Assembly (NCBI RefSeq): GCF_032118995.1
Contig: NC_092649.1
Location: 23,791,332 to 23,855,331 of the forward strand
Direction: 5' to 3'
DNA from: Asterias amurensis
Taxonomy: Eukaryota > Echinodermata > Asteroidea > Forcipulatida > Asteriidae
DNA: 64,000 nt
The position numbers were made by a program, and so were the translations under genes. Numbering within the stretch: the first letter of the stretch is position 1; each line of letters opens with the position of its first letter. Below the pieces are notes generated by a model. It was given only the letters and a program-made list of their open reading frames with translations, searched no databases and was not told the origin of the DNA. This document shows, piece after piece, positions 52,001 through 63,626 of this stretch.

Positions 52001-55000
52001 GTCTTTTCACCCACCTCAAACCCAATCAGTTGTGCATCTGTGTATCTGAAACGCGCGTACGAATGTTACGTGTACGAAAATGATAAATAGTCTGTTGTGG
52101 TGTTAATTGACTGCTCGGTCCCTGGACCGTTCCATTTTCCCTCGGCTGCGCCTCGGAAAATAGAATGCTCCGGGATTCACCTCGGGAGTCGTAGTTTTAA
52201 CCATAGCACTCGAGGCACTCAAGACTTTTCGGCTAGTTGCTCACTATACTTACTGGACCAGAATCAAAATGAACAACAATACTTAAATTGCATTTACTCT
52301 GTTTATAATTGAACAAGCACTTATATACCTTGAAATAGAAGGTTTATCTCATTTGTCCTAATGAGTACTTCATATATTACTCCAGCAATGTACAGAATTG
52401 AAAGTTACTTTACCAATGGACTCAAAGTCAACATGTGAACACAATTTCACTTTTCATTAAGATTCAATTAGAAAACACGAGACCGCTGGATTTGTCCAGT
52501 TATAAGTATACGGGAACACATGTATTTGCCAGATATTAAAACTACTGGCCCCTGAACTTAACTTAGTCTGAGTTTAAGAATTTTCTCCCCTAAACAAAAA
52601 TTGTGAAAACCGGCCCTTAAAGTTTCAATCTACTGTATGTTGCCAACAATACTAATAACATTTCTCTAAAAGATGGATCCAGTTACATGACCACAACCAG
52701 ACTTCATTGTAGTTTACCTTTCTGCTTAGTCTTGACTCTTGCATCATCAATTGAAGTGAAAATGAAAGTCTTGTGCTGTGAACCGTTTATAATTGTGATG
52801 GTTATAGCAATGCATCTACGGTATCAGTTAAAGACACTAGACACTATTAGTAATTGTCAAAGACCAATCTTTCCACTTAGTGTATGTCAATGTAAGCATA
52901 AAATAACAAACCTGTACAAATTTGAACACAATTGGTTATCGAAGTTGCAAGAGAATAATGGAAGAAGAGAAACTCCCTGTCACATGAAGTTGTGCGCTTT
53001 TGTATGCTTGATTTCAGAACCTCAAAATGTAATTTTATGTCTGGAAATCAAATTCGTGGAAAATTTCTTTCTCGAAAACTATGTTACTTCAGAGGGAGCC
53101 ATTTCTCACAAAGTTTTATACTATCAACAGCTCTCAATTGCTTGTTACCAAGTAAGTTTTTATGCAAACAATTATTTGGGGTAATTATTATTGTCCTTTT
53201 AACAAACCAAAAGCTTTTTTTAACAGCATTATATTATTGTTTTAAAGGCAGTGGACACTATTGGTAATTGTCAAAGACTAGTCTTCACAGTTAATGTATC
53301 TTAACATATGTATAAAATAACAAACCTGTGAAAATTTGAGCTCAATCGGTCATCGAACTTGCGAGATAATAATGAAAGACAAAACACCCCAGTGACACGA
53401 AGTTGTGTGCGTTTAGATGGTTGATTTCGAGACCTCAAGTTCTAAATCTGAGGTCTCGAAATCAAATTCGTGGAAAATTACTTCTTTCTCGAAAACTATA
53501 GCACTTCAGACGGAGTCCTTTCTCACCATGTTTTATACTATCAACCTCTCCCCATTACTCGTCACCAAGAAAGATTTTATGCTAATAATTATTTTGAGTA
53601 ATTACCAATAGTGTCCACTGCCTTTAACAGTTTTATTGTTATTTTTGGTTACATTCAGTTTATAAACGTTATTGCACAAACATTAAAATATAACGTGGTG
53701 CAAAAGGGAAAGGGAAACCGAAAAAGGGAAAGGGAAACCGCAAACAAGCATACAGGCCCACTGATTTGGGGCCCTTGATCTCACAACAGAGTAAAACCAT
53801 GGAGGAAGGAATAGAAGGAGCTCGAACGATCCGCAAAACTGCAGAGTAGCAAAAGAATACCCTGACAATGCCCCCGTCTAACCAGTGGAAAAAGATAGGA
53901 GACCTCCAGCTGGACGGTCGATTAACGAGCTGGATTAGATTTCTTTGTACAGAACGTGCCTTCGTGTAAAGTTGAATCATTGGAGACAAGAATTGTGAAT
54001 ATACACGTTTTCATTTACCGTTTGTAGTGTTTCACTGAAACATCATGGCATATTTTTTCATTTTTTGTGACATTCCGGTCACTAGCGGTGGTTCAAAATT
54101 TGGGTATTAGCACACGAGGGTGGTTGGTATTCAATTGTGTTTTTCGATTTGGTGAGCACAAGTGTACACAATTTTTATCAGGTCTCAAAAAAGTTGTTTT
54201 TCTGTATTATACCCATACACCATGGTTGAGTGAAGAACCAAGTGCGCACGCGCAAACTCACATACGCCAGTTCGCCCATTGTCTGTATAAGGTATGTCGT
54301 TGATTACGAGGTGTTGTTAAACGACCGCGGAACCGCAGGTTCGACTTTTGAAGTCCCTTCGTTCGAGCTCCTATTCCTTCCTCCATGGTAAAACCAAGAA
54401 ACATAGACAACAGTCAAAATGCAAAAACAGCTTAAAACAGAACATGGAAGTCTTAAAAGGTATACAGTTAAAAACAGTTATAAAATATTTATTTACATGT
54501 ATATTTTTGTTATTTAAATTTCACTAAAAAGTATTTTTTGTTTGTTTATTTATCTGAGGGTTGGGTTTGAAAATGTTTGTGTTAGGGTGACCTTACAGAG
54601 CTGCTGGTCACCCGTTTCTCCTTGTCACTCACTGGCTTGTGGCTTTTGTTTTTTGTTTGTACAATTTTGAATGATTGTATACACATGGTATATAATATTT
54701 GTTTTCTCAGTCAAAGTTCTATTTGGTTGAGTGTACCTTTTTAGTAACATGGTGTTTTTCCCAAGTGAAAGAAAATAACTTGAGGGCTAAAATGCACAAG
54801 ATCTCAGGGCTTGTAGCTCAAAATATAATACTGGACCACAAAGAGAAAAAAATTCTCCCCGTTCAACCTTTTAAACTGTTATACAACAGTTTAACTGTAA
54901 ATGTCTGTAAAAGGATGCAGCTTTTGCCAAACAAATTGACTATTTAATTGAACAAAAAACAGACAACCAGGGTTGTCTGGTCTTGAGTTTTCTGGCGCAA

Positions 55001-58000
55001 CTTTAAAATTACTGGAGTATAAGCACGCAGTTCAGTGAACATTTTGTTAATAAATCCGAACGCATTTTTTCTCTGCAATTTTCAAGTAGGACTATGGATA
55101 CATAATGAGTTTTCCTTCCTCCTTCATCACCAACGACCGTACTATTGGTGTATCTGGTTTCCAAGCTGTCAATAAAAAAAAAGGAAATTCAAACCATTAA
55201 AGGGTAGGGGCCTATACCTTCGTTTATACTTGTGACTAAAAAAAATTAAGGCCATAAAACTTGTTTGGTAAAAAGCACTGTGCTGTTGATAATGTGTATC
55301 ATTTTGAGAAACAATTCCCTTTCAAGAAATGTGACTCTTAAGTGAGGGATTTTAAAACATTTCAATCTGAGAAACATTTCTGCATGAAATATTTGTCAGA
55401 AAGTGTTTTCAAAGTATGGATTCTTCCAGCAGACATACAAAACCACTTACCACTCACGGATTTTGGTGAAATCCCAACAAAATTATATTTCCTTTTTGAC
55501 TCTAGATTTTAGTTAAAACCATCATGCAAGAAACTTTAAAAGCAATAAAGCTTTTATCAGAGAAATATGGAATAATGTGTGTTTTCCTATTGGGATTTTG
55601 TAACATAACGATTGCCCTGTTTATTGCGTTGTAGAAAAGATGTGGATATTTGTGGCATCATTTATAGTCCAGTCTTTTTATATAGTTCCTTGAGTAGTGG
55701 TCTTTTTGTTTGTTTTTCAACAACTTTTGTTTTTTGTTAACCCTTAAGAGACCATGAGGCTGAAAATGGCCTACCAAAATGCCTAATAGTAGCTACAGAG
55801 GCTGAAAGACCTGACCTACATGTACTTCCACTTAATCAAAAAGGGCCAAATAAAGGTCACATCCTGAGTTGACATTTTCCAGTATTTTTCATTTTAACAA
55901 AGTATCTACGCTTCCAAAACAAATGTTCAAATGTCTGTTCAAATTTTTGTTCAGACACTTGCACAAGACAGATACATGTAGTGTCAACAAATTTACAATG
56001 TTGCTCAAGTCTGGGCATTACAAAAAATGGTGAAGATTTAAAAAAGGACATTTTTTTGTTCTCTTAGATATATTTGACTGATTTCGAATTTGGCAATTTA
56101 AAGATGTTTACTTCCTGGACTTTGATAGTATCTCAAACGGAAATCTGGATAGTTATCTGGATAGTTTGTACTGCTGTGACCTTTTATTAAAGCCATTATA
56201 CACTTTAGGTAAACAGTATTGTTCAAGTCGAAAACTTTGTGTATCACAACATAATATAAAATGACAAACCTGTGAGTCAGGAGAAAATAATGGGAAAACC
56301 CACTCTTGTTTCACCGTGTCATGACATGCATTTATAATAAATCTGTATTTCTTGCTATCGAGAATTGATATTGTTTTAATGTTTTCTCAAAAAGTAAAGG
56401 AACAATATTTCAGAGAAGTCTGTCACCATTACCTTCTGTAAACCCTGTAAATAATTTGTAAATCTGTGAACTTTTTTTTCTTCTTTTTTCTGTACCGAAA
56501 GTGTATAATGGCTTTAATGGTAACCTTTCACCTTGAAACTAATTATATCTTCTGTGACATAAAAGGCAAAGTTTACCTTTGGTTTTTTGAACCCTTTGAT
56601 TCTTTTCATCCTAAGTATAAAATAAAACAAATGTGAGAATATCAGATTATCACCGAATATACAGAGCGGCATTGTTATGTCCAGGCAGGCAGAATAATCC
56701 CTAATAAGCATTAAAAAAAAATAAGAAGCGTTACTGATGCAGTGGAAACATTTCACTCCAAAGTATTGCTGTTATGTGGAAAAAATATTAATCTGTTTTG
56801 GTGCTCCAAAGATTTGAATCTAGATAGGCCCTAACGATTTGAATCTAGATTAAAAAAATTTGTGGGCACAAAAACTGTTTACATAACCACTACTTTGAAT
56901 ATAGGATTTGAGGCATTGCATGGTGTGGTATCAATGTATATTTGGTTTGCGGTAACACCATGTGTGTATCTACTTGCCAGGTAGAGTTTGTTCTTAGGGA
57001 ACTGTCTTGCTTTATTCTACTGCCGTAAGGTAGATAATTGGAGGTTCGGGAGACTTCTCAGTTCTGGACCATCCGCCCTGGTAATAGTTAAAAGCAGGAC
57101 AGTTCTTTTCAGAACTGAGAAGTCTCCTGAACCTCCGATTATCTACTCCACATCAGTAGAATAAAGCAAGACAGTTCCCTAAGAACAACTCTACCTGGCA
57201 AGTAGATACACACATGGTGTTACCGCAAACCAAATATACACTACTTTGAAGTAATAATGTTCTCAAAATGTTTTATACTTTTGAAAGCCGCTGTAGGCTT
57301 CTAACCAAAAGTTCTTAATGGCATTAATTTTAAGAGTAACTACTGATACCTTATTTAGTTCAATTTTACAGAAACATGTATGTTACTCAAGGCGGATAGT
57401 GAACAATGTTTTTATTATTTTTGAATTGAAAAAAAGGGGAAGTCACATGGAAAAAAATATATACCAAGGAAATAGTTAAAGCATTAGTATATCGCAGTAA
57501 AAAAAAAAAAGATAAAGGATGTTGTGTTCATTCAATACAGTGCTCATGCAAGTCAATGGTGCTGTAATTTATTGCGCAGGGACAAATTAAATTGGATAAG
57601 AATTTATAATTTGCACACTAAGGAGTGGGGAATAGTCTTTTGTAGCAATACTGAAGATTGCAATCTTGGATTGCTTGAATAGGTGTATTCTTTCTACATG
57701 TTGTCGATCTACACACATGCATTGCATGAATGGCTGGAGTATGTTAATTAAAGAACTGGCCCATGACAAGTGAAATAAACACCCGTTCCTGTTGGGTTGT
57801 CATAATACCTCAGGGGAATTGAGTCAGTAATTAGCACCGAGGATAAATAATTAGTTCTTTCACATTGAGATGGGGAGAGGTTTTACGTGGAATGCGTCAT
57901 TTCATGATGTACTTTGTGTCTAATGAAATACTTGTTGTATTTCTGGCAATTTCTATGCAATGGTCTTAAAGTTACATCCTACATGTGCACTGGACCACGC

Positions 58001-61000
58001 AGGCAGAATCAGCTACCAGTTCATGTAGAAATATTATAAATATTAACACAATACCAAGTATTACATCACACACAAGTCTCAGATTAGCCCTGGCGGCCTT
58101 ACACTTTCGTTTTGTACTACAGTGACGTCCTGGACATCAGGGTACATTTCTGGGGCGGAAAATTTTCACAGCTTCATAACTCAAATCTTACCTGCAAGAA
58201 TGCACCAATTTCAACAGATTCACATTCCATGGCAGCATATGTTTTTCTGCGGTGGGTTTTGATCGTCATATATTTTTCACAAATCCGTCATTTTCATGAA
58301 ATATGCAGCTCCCATCGTTAAGGAATTCCCATTTTTGTTCGTACTCTCACAGTCTGCCGTGTGTACGCAAGACGCACGACGCGCAAATTTTGAATTGTGT
58401 TGTTAAACGCTGTGCAGTCAAGATACGGTGACCAAGAATTCATGCGTCTAAGCTTGCATCATGCGTCTTGCACGCGAATGTATACGCGTACGCACGACAA
58501 CAGACAACACTGTGAGAAAACGATCGAAACGGGAATTTTTTAACGTTGGAAGCTGCATTATTTCACGAAAATGACAGATTTGTGAGGAATATATGAGGAC
58601 CAAAACCCACCGCAGAAAAATGTATGCCGCCATGGAATGTGAATCTGTTGAAATTAGTGGCTTGTTGCAGGTAAGATTTAAGTTATGAAGCTGTGAAATT
58701 TTTCCGCCCCAGAAACGGGCCTCAATAGTTAGGACTCTGTTCCTGTGTGTACAGAGAAAGAGTCCTATATAGGGCTAGTCTCAGATGTACTTTACAACAA
58801 TAAACAAATTAAATGAGCGTACAGGCATCAAAACAAGCATGTAACTTGTAATTTCTACCTCCATGCTTATACCATCATTTAAAAGCACTGGTCACCTTTG
58901 GTAATTTTCAAAGACCAGTCTTCTCACTTGGTGTATCTCAACATTTATGCATAAAATAACAGACCTGTGAAAATTTGGACTCAATTGGTTGGCGAAGTTG
59001 CGAGAGAATAATGGAAGAAAAGGTGTGCTTTCAGATGCCTTGAATTTGAGACCTTAGGTGAGGTCTCTTATTCAATTCAAATATTTTGGTGAGAAATAGC
59101 TTCTTTCTCGAAAACTACGTTACTTCAGAGGGAGCCGTTTCTCACAATGTTTTATACTATCAACCTCTCCCCATTGCTCAGTACCAAGTAAGTTTTTTAT
59201 GCTAACACCTATTTTGAGTAATTAGCAATAGTGTCCAGTGCCTTTAAATACAGTTTGAGCTCTTGCAGTTTTGATGTGGTAGTGTGATGCAGTAGTGCGT
59301 TCCAAAGAGAATCTGATGAAGATGGGTTTGCTTTAGGGAACAAGAAGTGTAGCAGGTGGAATTACTTAAATGAGGCAATTTGTCATGGACACAAAACAGC
59401 TTATAGATTGCAGTGTGTAAATTATGTGGCACATTTAAAGATGTAAAACACAGTGTTCTCAGCCCCTTTTTGTATATTGGTTTTTAAATAGGCCTACATA
59501 TTAATTTGTAGAACACAAGTTCTGTACACTTGTAATAATAATAATAATAAAAGTAATAATACGAAGCATTTATCATGTTTATATAGCACTCTACGGAGAG
59601 CAGAGCGCTTTACTTGAGACAAGGGCAAAAAGAAAAACAAACGAACTAGGATGAGTTGGGAAACAGAAATGTCTTGAGGAGGCTTTTGAAGACAGGCAAC
59701 AAGATCGACTCTCGTAGACCGGCGGGAAGCTCGTCCCATAGGTGGGGGCAGCCATGGTGAATGAGTTATTCCCAGCTTTCCGTCTAGTTCTAGGAACAGA
59801 AAGCCAGGTCTGATTAGCTGATGAGCGGAGTCGTTGCCTGTATGCATCAGCAGTATTAGAGTTGTGGGAATGTTCAAGTTCAACCAGATATGATGGAGAT
59901 TGGGTGTGAAGGATTTTGTATACATGTGACAATTGAAGGTTAAAGGCAGTGGAGACTATTGGTAATTACCCAAAATTATTATTAGCATAACACCTTTCTT
60001 GGTGATGGGGAGAGGTTGATAGTATAAAACATTGTGAGAAACAGCTCCCTCAGAAGTGCCATAGAAGTAATTTTCCACGAATTTGATTTTGAGACCTCAG
60101 ATTTAGAACTTGAGGTTTTGAAATCAACCGACTAAACGCACACAACTTTGTGTCACAAGGGTGTTTTTTCTTCCATTATTATCTCACAACTTCGATGACC
60201 GATTGAGCTCAAATTTTCACAGGTTTGTTATTTTATGCGTATGTTGAGATTCACCAACTGTGAAGGCTAGTGACAGTTACCAATAGTGTCCACTGTCTTT
60301 AAACATTGTACTGTAAATCACTAAACTAAAGTTTCTAAACTATTTTGAAATATCATTTTTCACAGCAAGAAAGCAAAGAAAGTGTGGTCAACATTGCCAA
60401 GGCTGTGTACAGTAACAATATTTGTTATGATTGTGAATATCTTCACAAGAAATAAATCTTTGGATGCTTTTCACATTCTCAGTACATGTTCATAAGTAAA
60501 GGAAGTGTTCTCCCCGGGAGTTTTGAAACCTGATGGCATGACGTGGCCCAAGTGGATTAGAACACTTGACTCAGGTTGTAGTATTTCTGATCAGCAGAGT
60601 GTGCGCTTGAGTTGACTGATCCCTGGTCATGGTACTTATGTCCTTAAGCAAAACACTTGACCAGATTGCACGGTCCTTCTGATGGAAGGTAATGATGTAG
60701 ATATGTGTTGTGTAATGCATGTAAAAGAACCCAGTGCACTTATCGAAAAGAGAAGGAGTTTGCCCCGGTGTTTCTGGTTTGATTGGCTGAAGCCATAACA
60801 TGATGCTATGTAATAGGTTGTATACTTCAAACACGTAGCTGGGTCATTCCATGTCATCAAAATCAACCAGTGGTCCCCAGGTGACCCTCTTAGATTTTGA
60901 TGAAACTGCAATAGAATAGTTGGATGTAGACTTGTGGACAAGTTGTTAAATCGGCCCCACGCGGTAAGATAGTTGAGTTGTAGCGGTGCTCTCGCGAGAT

Positions 61001-62351
61001 CACTGCTTTCGCGCGAACTGCTGGCTCCCCGATTTCTACTCCTCATGAGGAGGCAAACTGCTGGCTCCTCGATTTCCACTCCTCATGAGGAAGAGAAATC
61101 GGGGAGCCAGCAGTTCGTGCGACAGCAGTAATGTCGCGAGAGCACCACTTAATTCGACTATCTTACTGCGTGGGGCCTATTTAACGACTTGTCCACAAGT
61201 CTAGATTGGATGTGGCTCAAATGATCACCCCATTTATGTACAAAAAACTAAGTCATACTCCATGTAGTTTTCGAGATATGACCCACTGAAATTGGTCGAG
61301 GTGGCCATTTTGTTCGCGTGCGAGACATGAAAAGTGATTTTTGTGATAATTTCCAACTTTGAACGAAGACAAATTTATTTAATCAGTACTTACAACTCCA
61401 GATTACAGTGTCGGTGTCGCATGTAATAGACCGATCCATTACGCCCCGCCTCCTTACCAGTTGACCAATCACAGCCGTGAAACCCGATCACCATTAGTGC
61501 AAAGATCACCAAACGGTTCAAATGGTGATCAGATTTCGCGGTTGTGATTGGTCTGGCTTCATGGATGGGTGTATTATGTCCTCTATGCAATACTATCCAG
61601 TTTTGCATACGCAATCGCGTCCGCCGGCTGCTGCTGCATAATGCAATTGTGTCTGCCTGGACACATTTGCATATGCAGTTGTGTCTGCCCCCGTGCAAAA
61701 CCGTCCTTGCAGTAAATTAAACACTCCTTGGTTGACGGAACACGCTCGCCATTTTTTTACAAGCTAAGTGCATGTCATGAATGACATGGGAAATGTTTGG
61801 CCGTTGGGTATTCGCTGCAATCATAAAATGTGTGAATATTCATGCTGCATAAATGTAGTTTCATTGCATGCACGCTCGCTTATGCGTGCACATACATACA
61901 TTATATGTACAATCATGTACATGTCCACCGAACGGTTTTTGCATAGCCCCGGACATGATTGCATATGCAAAAGTGTCCGCAGCGGATTTGTCCGGAGCGG
62001 ACAGTATTGCATCTTACCAACAGGCACTCTACCAACTGGGCTGGCTAGCCCTAATATTGGCAACACAAGGTGAAACTAAAAGCCCATTGTTTATAGACTA
62101 CTGCCATTAGGCAAACTGTCAAATCTCATCACAGCGAATGGTGAAATGATTAGAAACAGTTGTATGAAAGTCGTATTCCCAAATGTTTCTTATTACTTTT
62201 CCATTCTTCCCAACTCTTTATGCAGGATAACCAAATAAAAGATGAAAAACAGTACTACGCAATATCTGGAGGCTGCACTGCGTTGGTGGCGCTGTTTCTT
62301 CTCGGCAAACTGTACATAGCAAATGCTGGGGACAGCAGGTAGTTCACTCGT

Positions 62352-62401
<50 letters not shown>

Positions 62402-63626
62402 GACTTATGATACGCACATATCCACCCTGCTGGGTGTTCTGTATTAGGGATGTTGCTCAATGTAATTTTGTTCATTTATTTATTCATTTTTTTGACTGAG
62501 AAAAAGCAATCACACCATAATTTACAAAAAACCCAGAGGAATAGAAGTACAAAAGCAACCGACAGCCCAAAAGCCAATTAATATGCTTTCTAAATTAGCA
62601 ATTTCAAGGAAGAACTTTCAAGTTAAGCAAATTTTTGTGCTAAGCAGCTCTATGAAATTGGGCCCTGGTGCTCAGAATTGGCAACCTTCTTAGTGACCTC
62701 CTCTAGTTGAGGGCGCCCTATTAAGATGACATGCAGACGGTCTATTCAGGAAGATGGCCATGTTAAGATTTTTCAGACAGTGGCGATCCAGGAATGTCCA
62801 GAAGAAAGTTGAGGATATTTCTAGGTTACTAGGGGGTGGGCAGCCTCCTTCGTGTAACTGATAACTTTTTGGTTGTAAATTGAAAGCGTGTGAGGGTGAG
62901 GGAATCGTCAAACTTTAAGAATATCGCAATAAGCTTTAAGTACATTTAGGTGATAGGGATTGTGCCTTTAATGAAGCATGGAATCTGGCTCACAGTTATG
63001 TGGCTATAGGGTCATGCAGATTTATCCTTACAAAGAATAGAAAGAAAAGCAAGCAGTGGCAGCCATTTTAAACATTTTACAAAACTGCTTTGTCATTCTT
63101 TCTACCAAATTTGTTTCAAAAGGATAAATCTGCAATTGCCCTTACTCCAAATATCACTCCCATGACAAACTCTGACACTCTTGACTGTGTGCCAAATTCA
63201 ATGTTTTTTTTTTATCAACGGCACAATTCCCCCAAATTATTTGCCCCATTATTTTATATGTCGATTATAGACATTAATTTAATCACCTCTTTACACCTCC
63301 CCCCCCAATTTAATAAGGACAAAGCTCAAGTGCATACATCAGACTATACACTATTAACAATAAGAAGAACAATTAGCTCTGATTTTGAACACATTTGTTT
63401 GTCTGTTAATTTGTTTGTACAGAGCGATTATCTGTAAAGGGTCAGAGGTCATCCCCATGTCAACGGACTTCAACCCGGTAACGGAGAGACAGAGAGTGCA
63501 ATACTTAGCCACAATCAAACCGGAGTTGGTGAACACTGAGTTCACCCCACTGGAATTCCAAAAGCGGGTCCACCGGAGGGATCTTGGGAAGAGGGTGATG
63601 TGTAGAGATGCCTCAATGACTGGATG
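49063..63626 (+). CDS. PPM1H: PPM1H-type protein phosphatase (PP2C family), first five coding exons; 3' end outside window
   Basis: Exons 49063-49307, 50583-50703, 51432-51698, 62226-62338 and 63423-63626 join in frame with GT-AG borders. The N-terminal region YTRPEFLQLSSEEVSIASD matches the PPM1H/J/M subfamily. PP2C motifs follow: KSKHNEDQ, FAVFDGHAGTGAS (metal-binding aspartate), ISGGCTALVALFLLGKLYI with ANAGDSR, then IPMSTDFNPVTERQRVQYL and EFTPLEFQKRVHRRDLGKR. These enzymes are Mg/Mn-dependent serine/threonine phosphatases; human PPM1H dephosphorylates Rab GTPases after LRRK2 action. The subfamily insert between motifs is shorter than in human PPM1H. The third intron is 10.5 kb. The remaining catalytic exons (DGLWD motif) must lie beyond 64000. 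Assignment to H rather than J or M is by the N terminus and is tentative. Confidence 0.92.
49272..49436 (+). repeat. PPM1H: 82-bp tandem duplication across the exon 1 donor of PPM1H
   Basis: TATCCAAGCTGCCTTGGCAC, ATTCAGAGTAAGT and TGTGTCTGATTCAATCACAA occur twice, 82 bp apart (49274 and 49356). The duplicate carries the last coding bases and a second donor at 49390. Using the second donor would pass a TAA stop right after the first donor, so only the first is compatible with a full product. Confidence 0.85.
49625..49795. repeat. Short palindromic repeat, family N, copy 2
   Basis: GGGTCAATTTCACAAAGAGT and GTTTGTGAAATCCACCCC inverted ends with repeated CCTAACTTAGGACTAGTCC cores, as at 9640-9790. 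Confidence 0.65.
49796..50582. other. PPM1H: PPM1H intron 1 with a family A relic
   Basis: 50075-50203 keeps CTAACAATGTTTTATAATAT and GAGTAATTACCAA from family A. The stretch 50330-50420 contains GACGTCAATCGAGGCAGACT of unknown nature. No exon seen. Confidence 0.4.
50704..51431. other. PPM1H: PPM1H intron 2
   Basis: 50815-51290 may be an inverted-repeat element: GGGATGCTGCAGTG near the left and CACTGCAGCCACCCTT near the right are inverted partners. The middle holds GTCACGTCGG and GACATGACGTCACG. The borders are approximate. Confidence 0.4.
51845..52250. repeat. Composite repeat with GCCGTGTGATAGT units
   Basis: Starts like family L (TTACAAATATTCTGCC, TTCATTGGTTTAGAGCGCGTC), then carries GCCGTGTGATAGT in three direct copies at about 51910-51970 and an inverted GACTATCACA. 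A GC-rich tail with CCCTCGGCTGCGCCTCGG follows. Transposon-like, non-coding. Confidence 0.5.
52828..53202 (+). mobile_element. Family A element, copy 8
   Basis: Left end AAGACACTAGACACTATTAG, right end eroded; internal palindrome decayed. It lies only 40 bp from copy 9 in the large PPM1H intron. Confidence 0.7.
53242..53627 (+). mobile_element. Family A element, copy 9 (best preserved)
   Basis: TTAA at 53242 and 53624. Ends AGGCAGTGGACACTATTGGT and ACCAATAGTGTCCACTGCCT are exact inverted repeats; the central palindrome is GAGACCTCAAGTTCTAAATC then TGAGGTCTC. 386 bp. Confidence 0.85.
53796..54390. mobile_element. Inverted-repeat element, ACCATGGAGGAAGG ends
   Basis: ACCATGGAGGAAGGAATAGA at the left and TCTATTCCTTCCTCCATGGT-like sequence at the right, arms about 35 bp (to AGCTCGAACGA). 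595 bp, non-coding. The left flank holds the repeat AAAGGGAAAGGGAAACCG twice. Confidence 0.7.
54391..56186. other. PPM1H: PPM1H intron, unassigned
   Basis: AT-rich with no recognised exon. Fragments near 55270-55330 resemble very old family A sequence. Confidence 0.3.
56187..56517. mobile_element. TTAA-flanked element, AAGCCATTATACACTTT ends
   Basis: 331 bp between TTAA sites with ends AGCCATTATACACTTTAGGT and ACCGAAAGTGTATAATGGCT. It is a different family from A but has the same target preference and a similar internal phrase (AAATGACAAACCTGTGA). Confidence 0.75.
56938..57238. mobile_element. Family H element, complete
   Basis: TATATTTGGTTTGCGGTAAC and GTTACCGCAAACCAAATATA are inverted ends; the arms run about 120 bp (through CTACTTGCCAGGTAGAG and CTTAGGGAACTGTC). 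301 bp. A half copy sits in HDAC11 at 33303-33475. Confidence 0.85.
57239..58146. other. PPM1H: PPM1H intron, unassigned
   Basis: 57255-57360 is a faint family A relic. Otherwise AT-rich without recognised features. Confidence 0.3.
58147..58715. mobile_element. Long foldback element, arms about 185 bp
   Basis: TTTCTGGGGCGGAAAATTTT at 58147 mirrors the complement ending at 58715. The arms stay paired through CAGCTTCATAACT, AATCTTACCTGCAA and GATTCACATTCCATGGC to about 58330 and 58530, leaving a 200-bp CpG-rich loop. The right arm lacks a few bases relative to the left. Non-coding; the matching ORFs on opposite strands (AAYxFLRWVL) are the two arms. Confidence 0.8.
58879..59247 (+). mobile_element. 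Family A element, copy 10
   Basis: Left end AAAAGCACTGGTCACCTTTG (drifted), right end AGCAATAGTGTCCAGTGCCT; central palindrome reduced to GAGACCTTAGGTGAGGTCTC. Confidence 0.7.
59530..59939 (-). mobile_element. 5'-truncated L2/CR1-like LINE end
   Basis: The minus strand reads VYKILHTQSPSYLVELEH, AYRQRLRSSANQTWLSVPRT and RRKAGNNSFTMAAP (interior), the C-terminal tail of a LINE reverse transcriptase. It continues to GCGCTCTGCTCTCCGTAGAG and an ATT tail at 59530-59550. It abuts family A copy 11. Confidence 0.8.
59940..60302 (-). mobile_element. Family A element, copy 11 (inverted)
   Basis: TTAA at 59940 and 60299; ends AAGGCAGTGGAGACTATTGG and CCAATAGTGTCCACTGTCTT; internal GAGACCTCAGATTTAGAACT palindrome. 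Confidence 0.8.
60556..60790 (+). mobile_element. SINE family 3 copy
   Basis: TCTGATCAGCAGAGTGTGCG, CTTAAGCAAAACACTTGACC, AAAAGAACCCAGTGCACTTA and TTTGCCCCGGTGTTTCTGG in order. The B-box region is decayed. Related pieces are at 48510 and 28822. Confidence 0.6.
60927..61204. mobile_element. Foldback element with 8-bp target duplication
   Basis: TAGACTTGTGGACAAGTTGT mirrors ACGACTTGTCCACAAGTCTA. The arms run about 130 bp through GGCCCCACGCGGTAAGATAG and CTGGCTCCCCGATTTC. Flanks GTTGGATG and ATTGGATG match at 7 of 8 bases. The loop holds a second, shorter copy of CTGGCTCCTCGATTTC plus CTCCTCATGAGGA. Confidence 0.8.
61428..61575. mobile_element. Inverted-repeat element related to family M
   Basis: GACCAATCACAGCCGTGAAA, GATCACCATT and the mirror AATGGTGATCAGATTTCGCG, GTTGTGATTGGTC form arms; AATAGACCGATCCATTACGC at the left matches the M-type terminus. 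Confidence 0.6.
61584..62012. mobile_element. Inverted-repeat element rich in GCATATGCA
   Basis: ATGCAATACTATCCAG and CGGACAGTATTGCAT are inverted ends. Between them TTTGCATATGCA and GTCCG(G/C) motifs recur in both arms (61655-61690 and 61960-62000). About 430 bp, non-coding. Confidence 0.65.
62353..62450 (-). repeat. AAT microsatellite plus retroelement tail
   Basis: About 16 AAT units at 62353-62401 followed by AAGACTTATGATACGCACAT and ATCCACCCTGCTGGGTGTT, the same 3' end as at 5040-5110. The element lies on the minus strand. Confidence 0.65.
62451..63422. other. PPM1H: PPM1H intron 4
   Basis: 62617-62664 is half a family F element (GCTCTATGAAATTGGGCCC). The rest is unassigned. Confidence 0.45.

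Noticed and set aside
52687-53267. 165-codon ORF in the PPM1H intron
   Set aside because: Most of it runs through a family A transposon copy; similar frames appear in other copies.
58112-58633. Two similar small proteins (AAYVFLRWVL...) on opposite strands
   Set aside because: They are the two arms of one foldback element.
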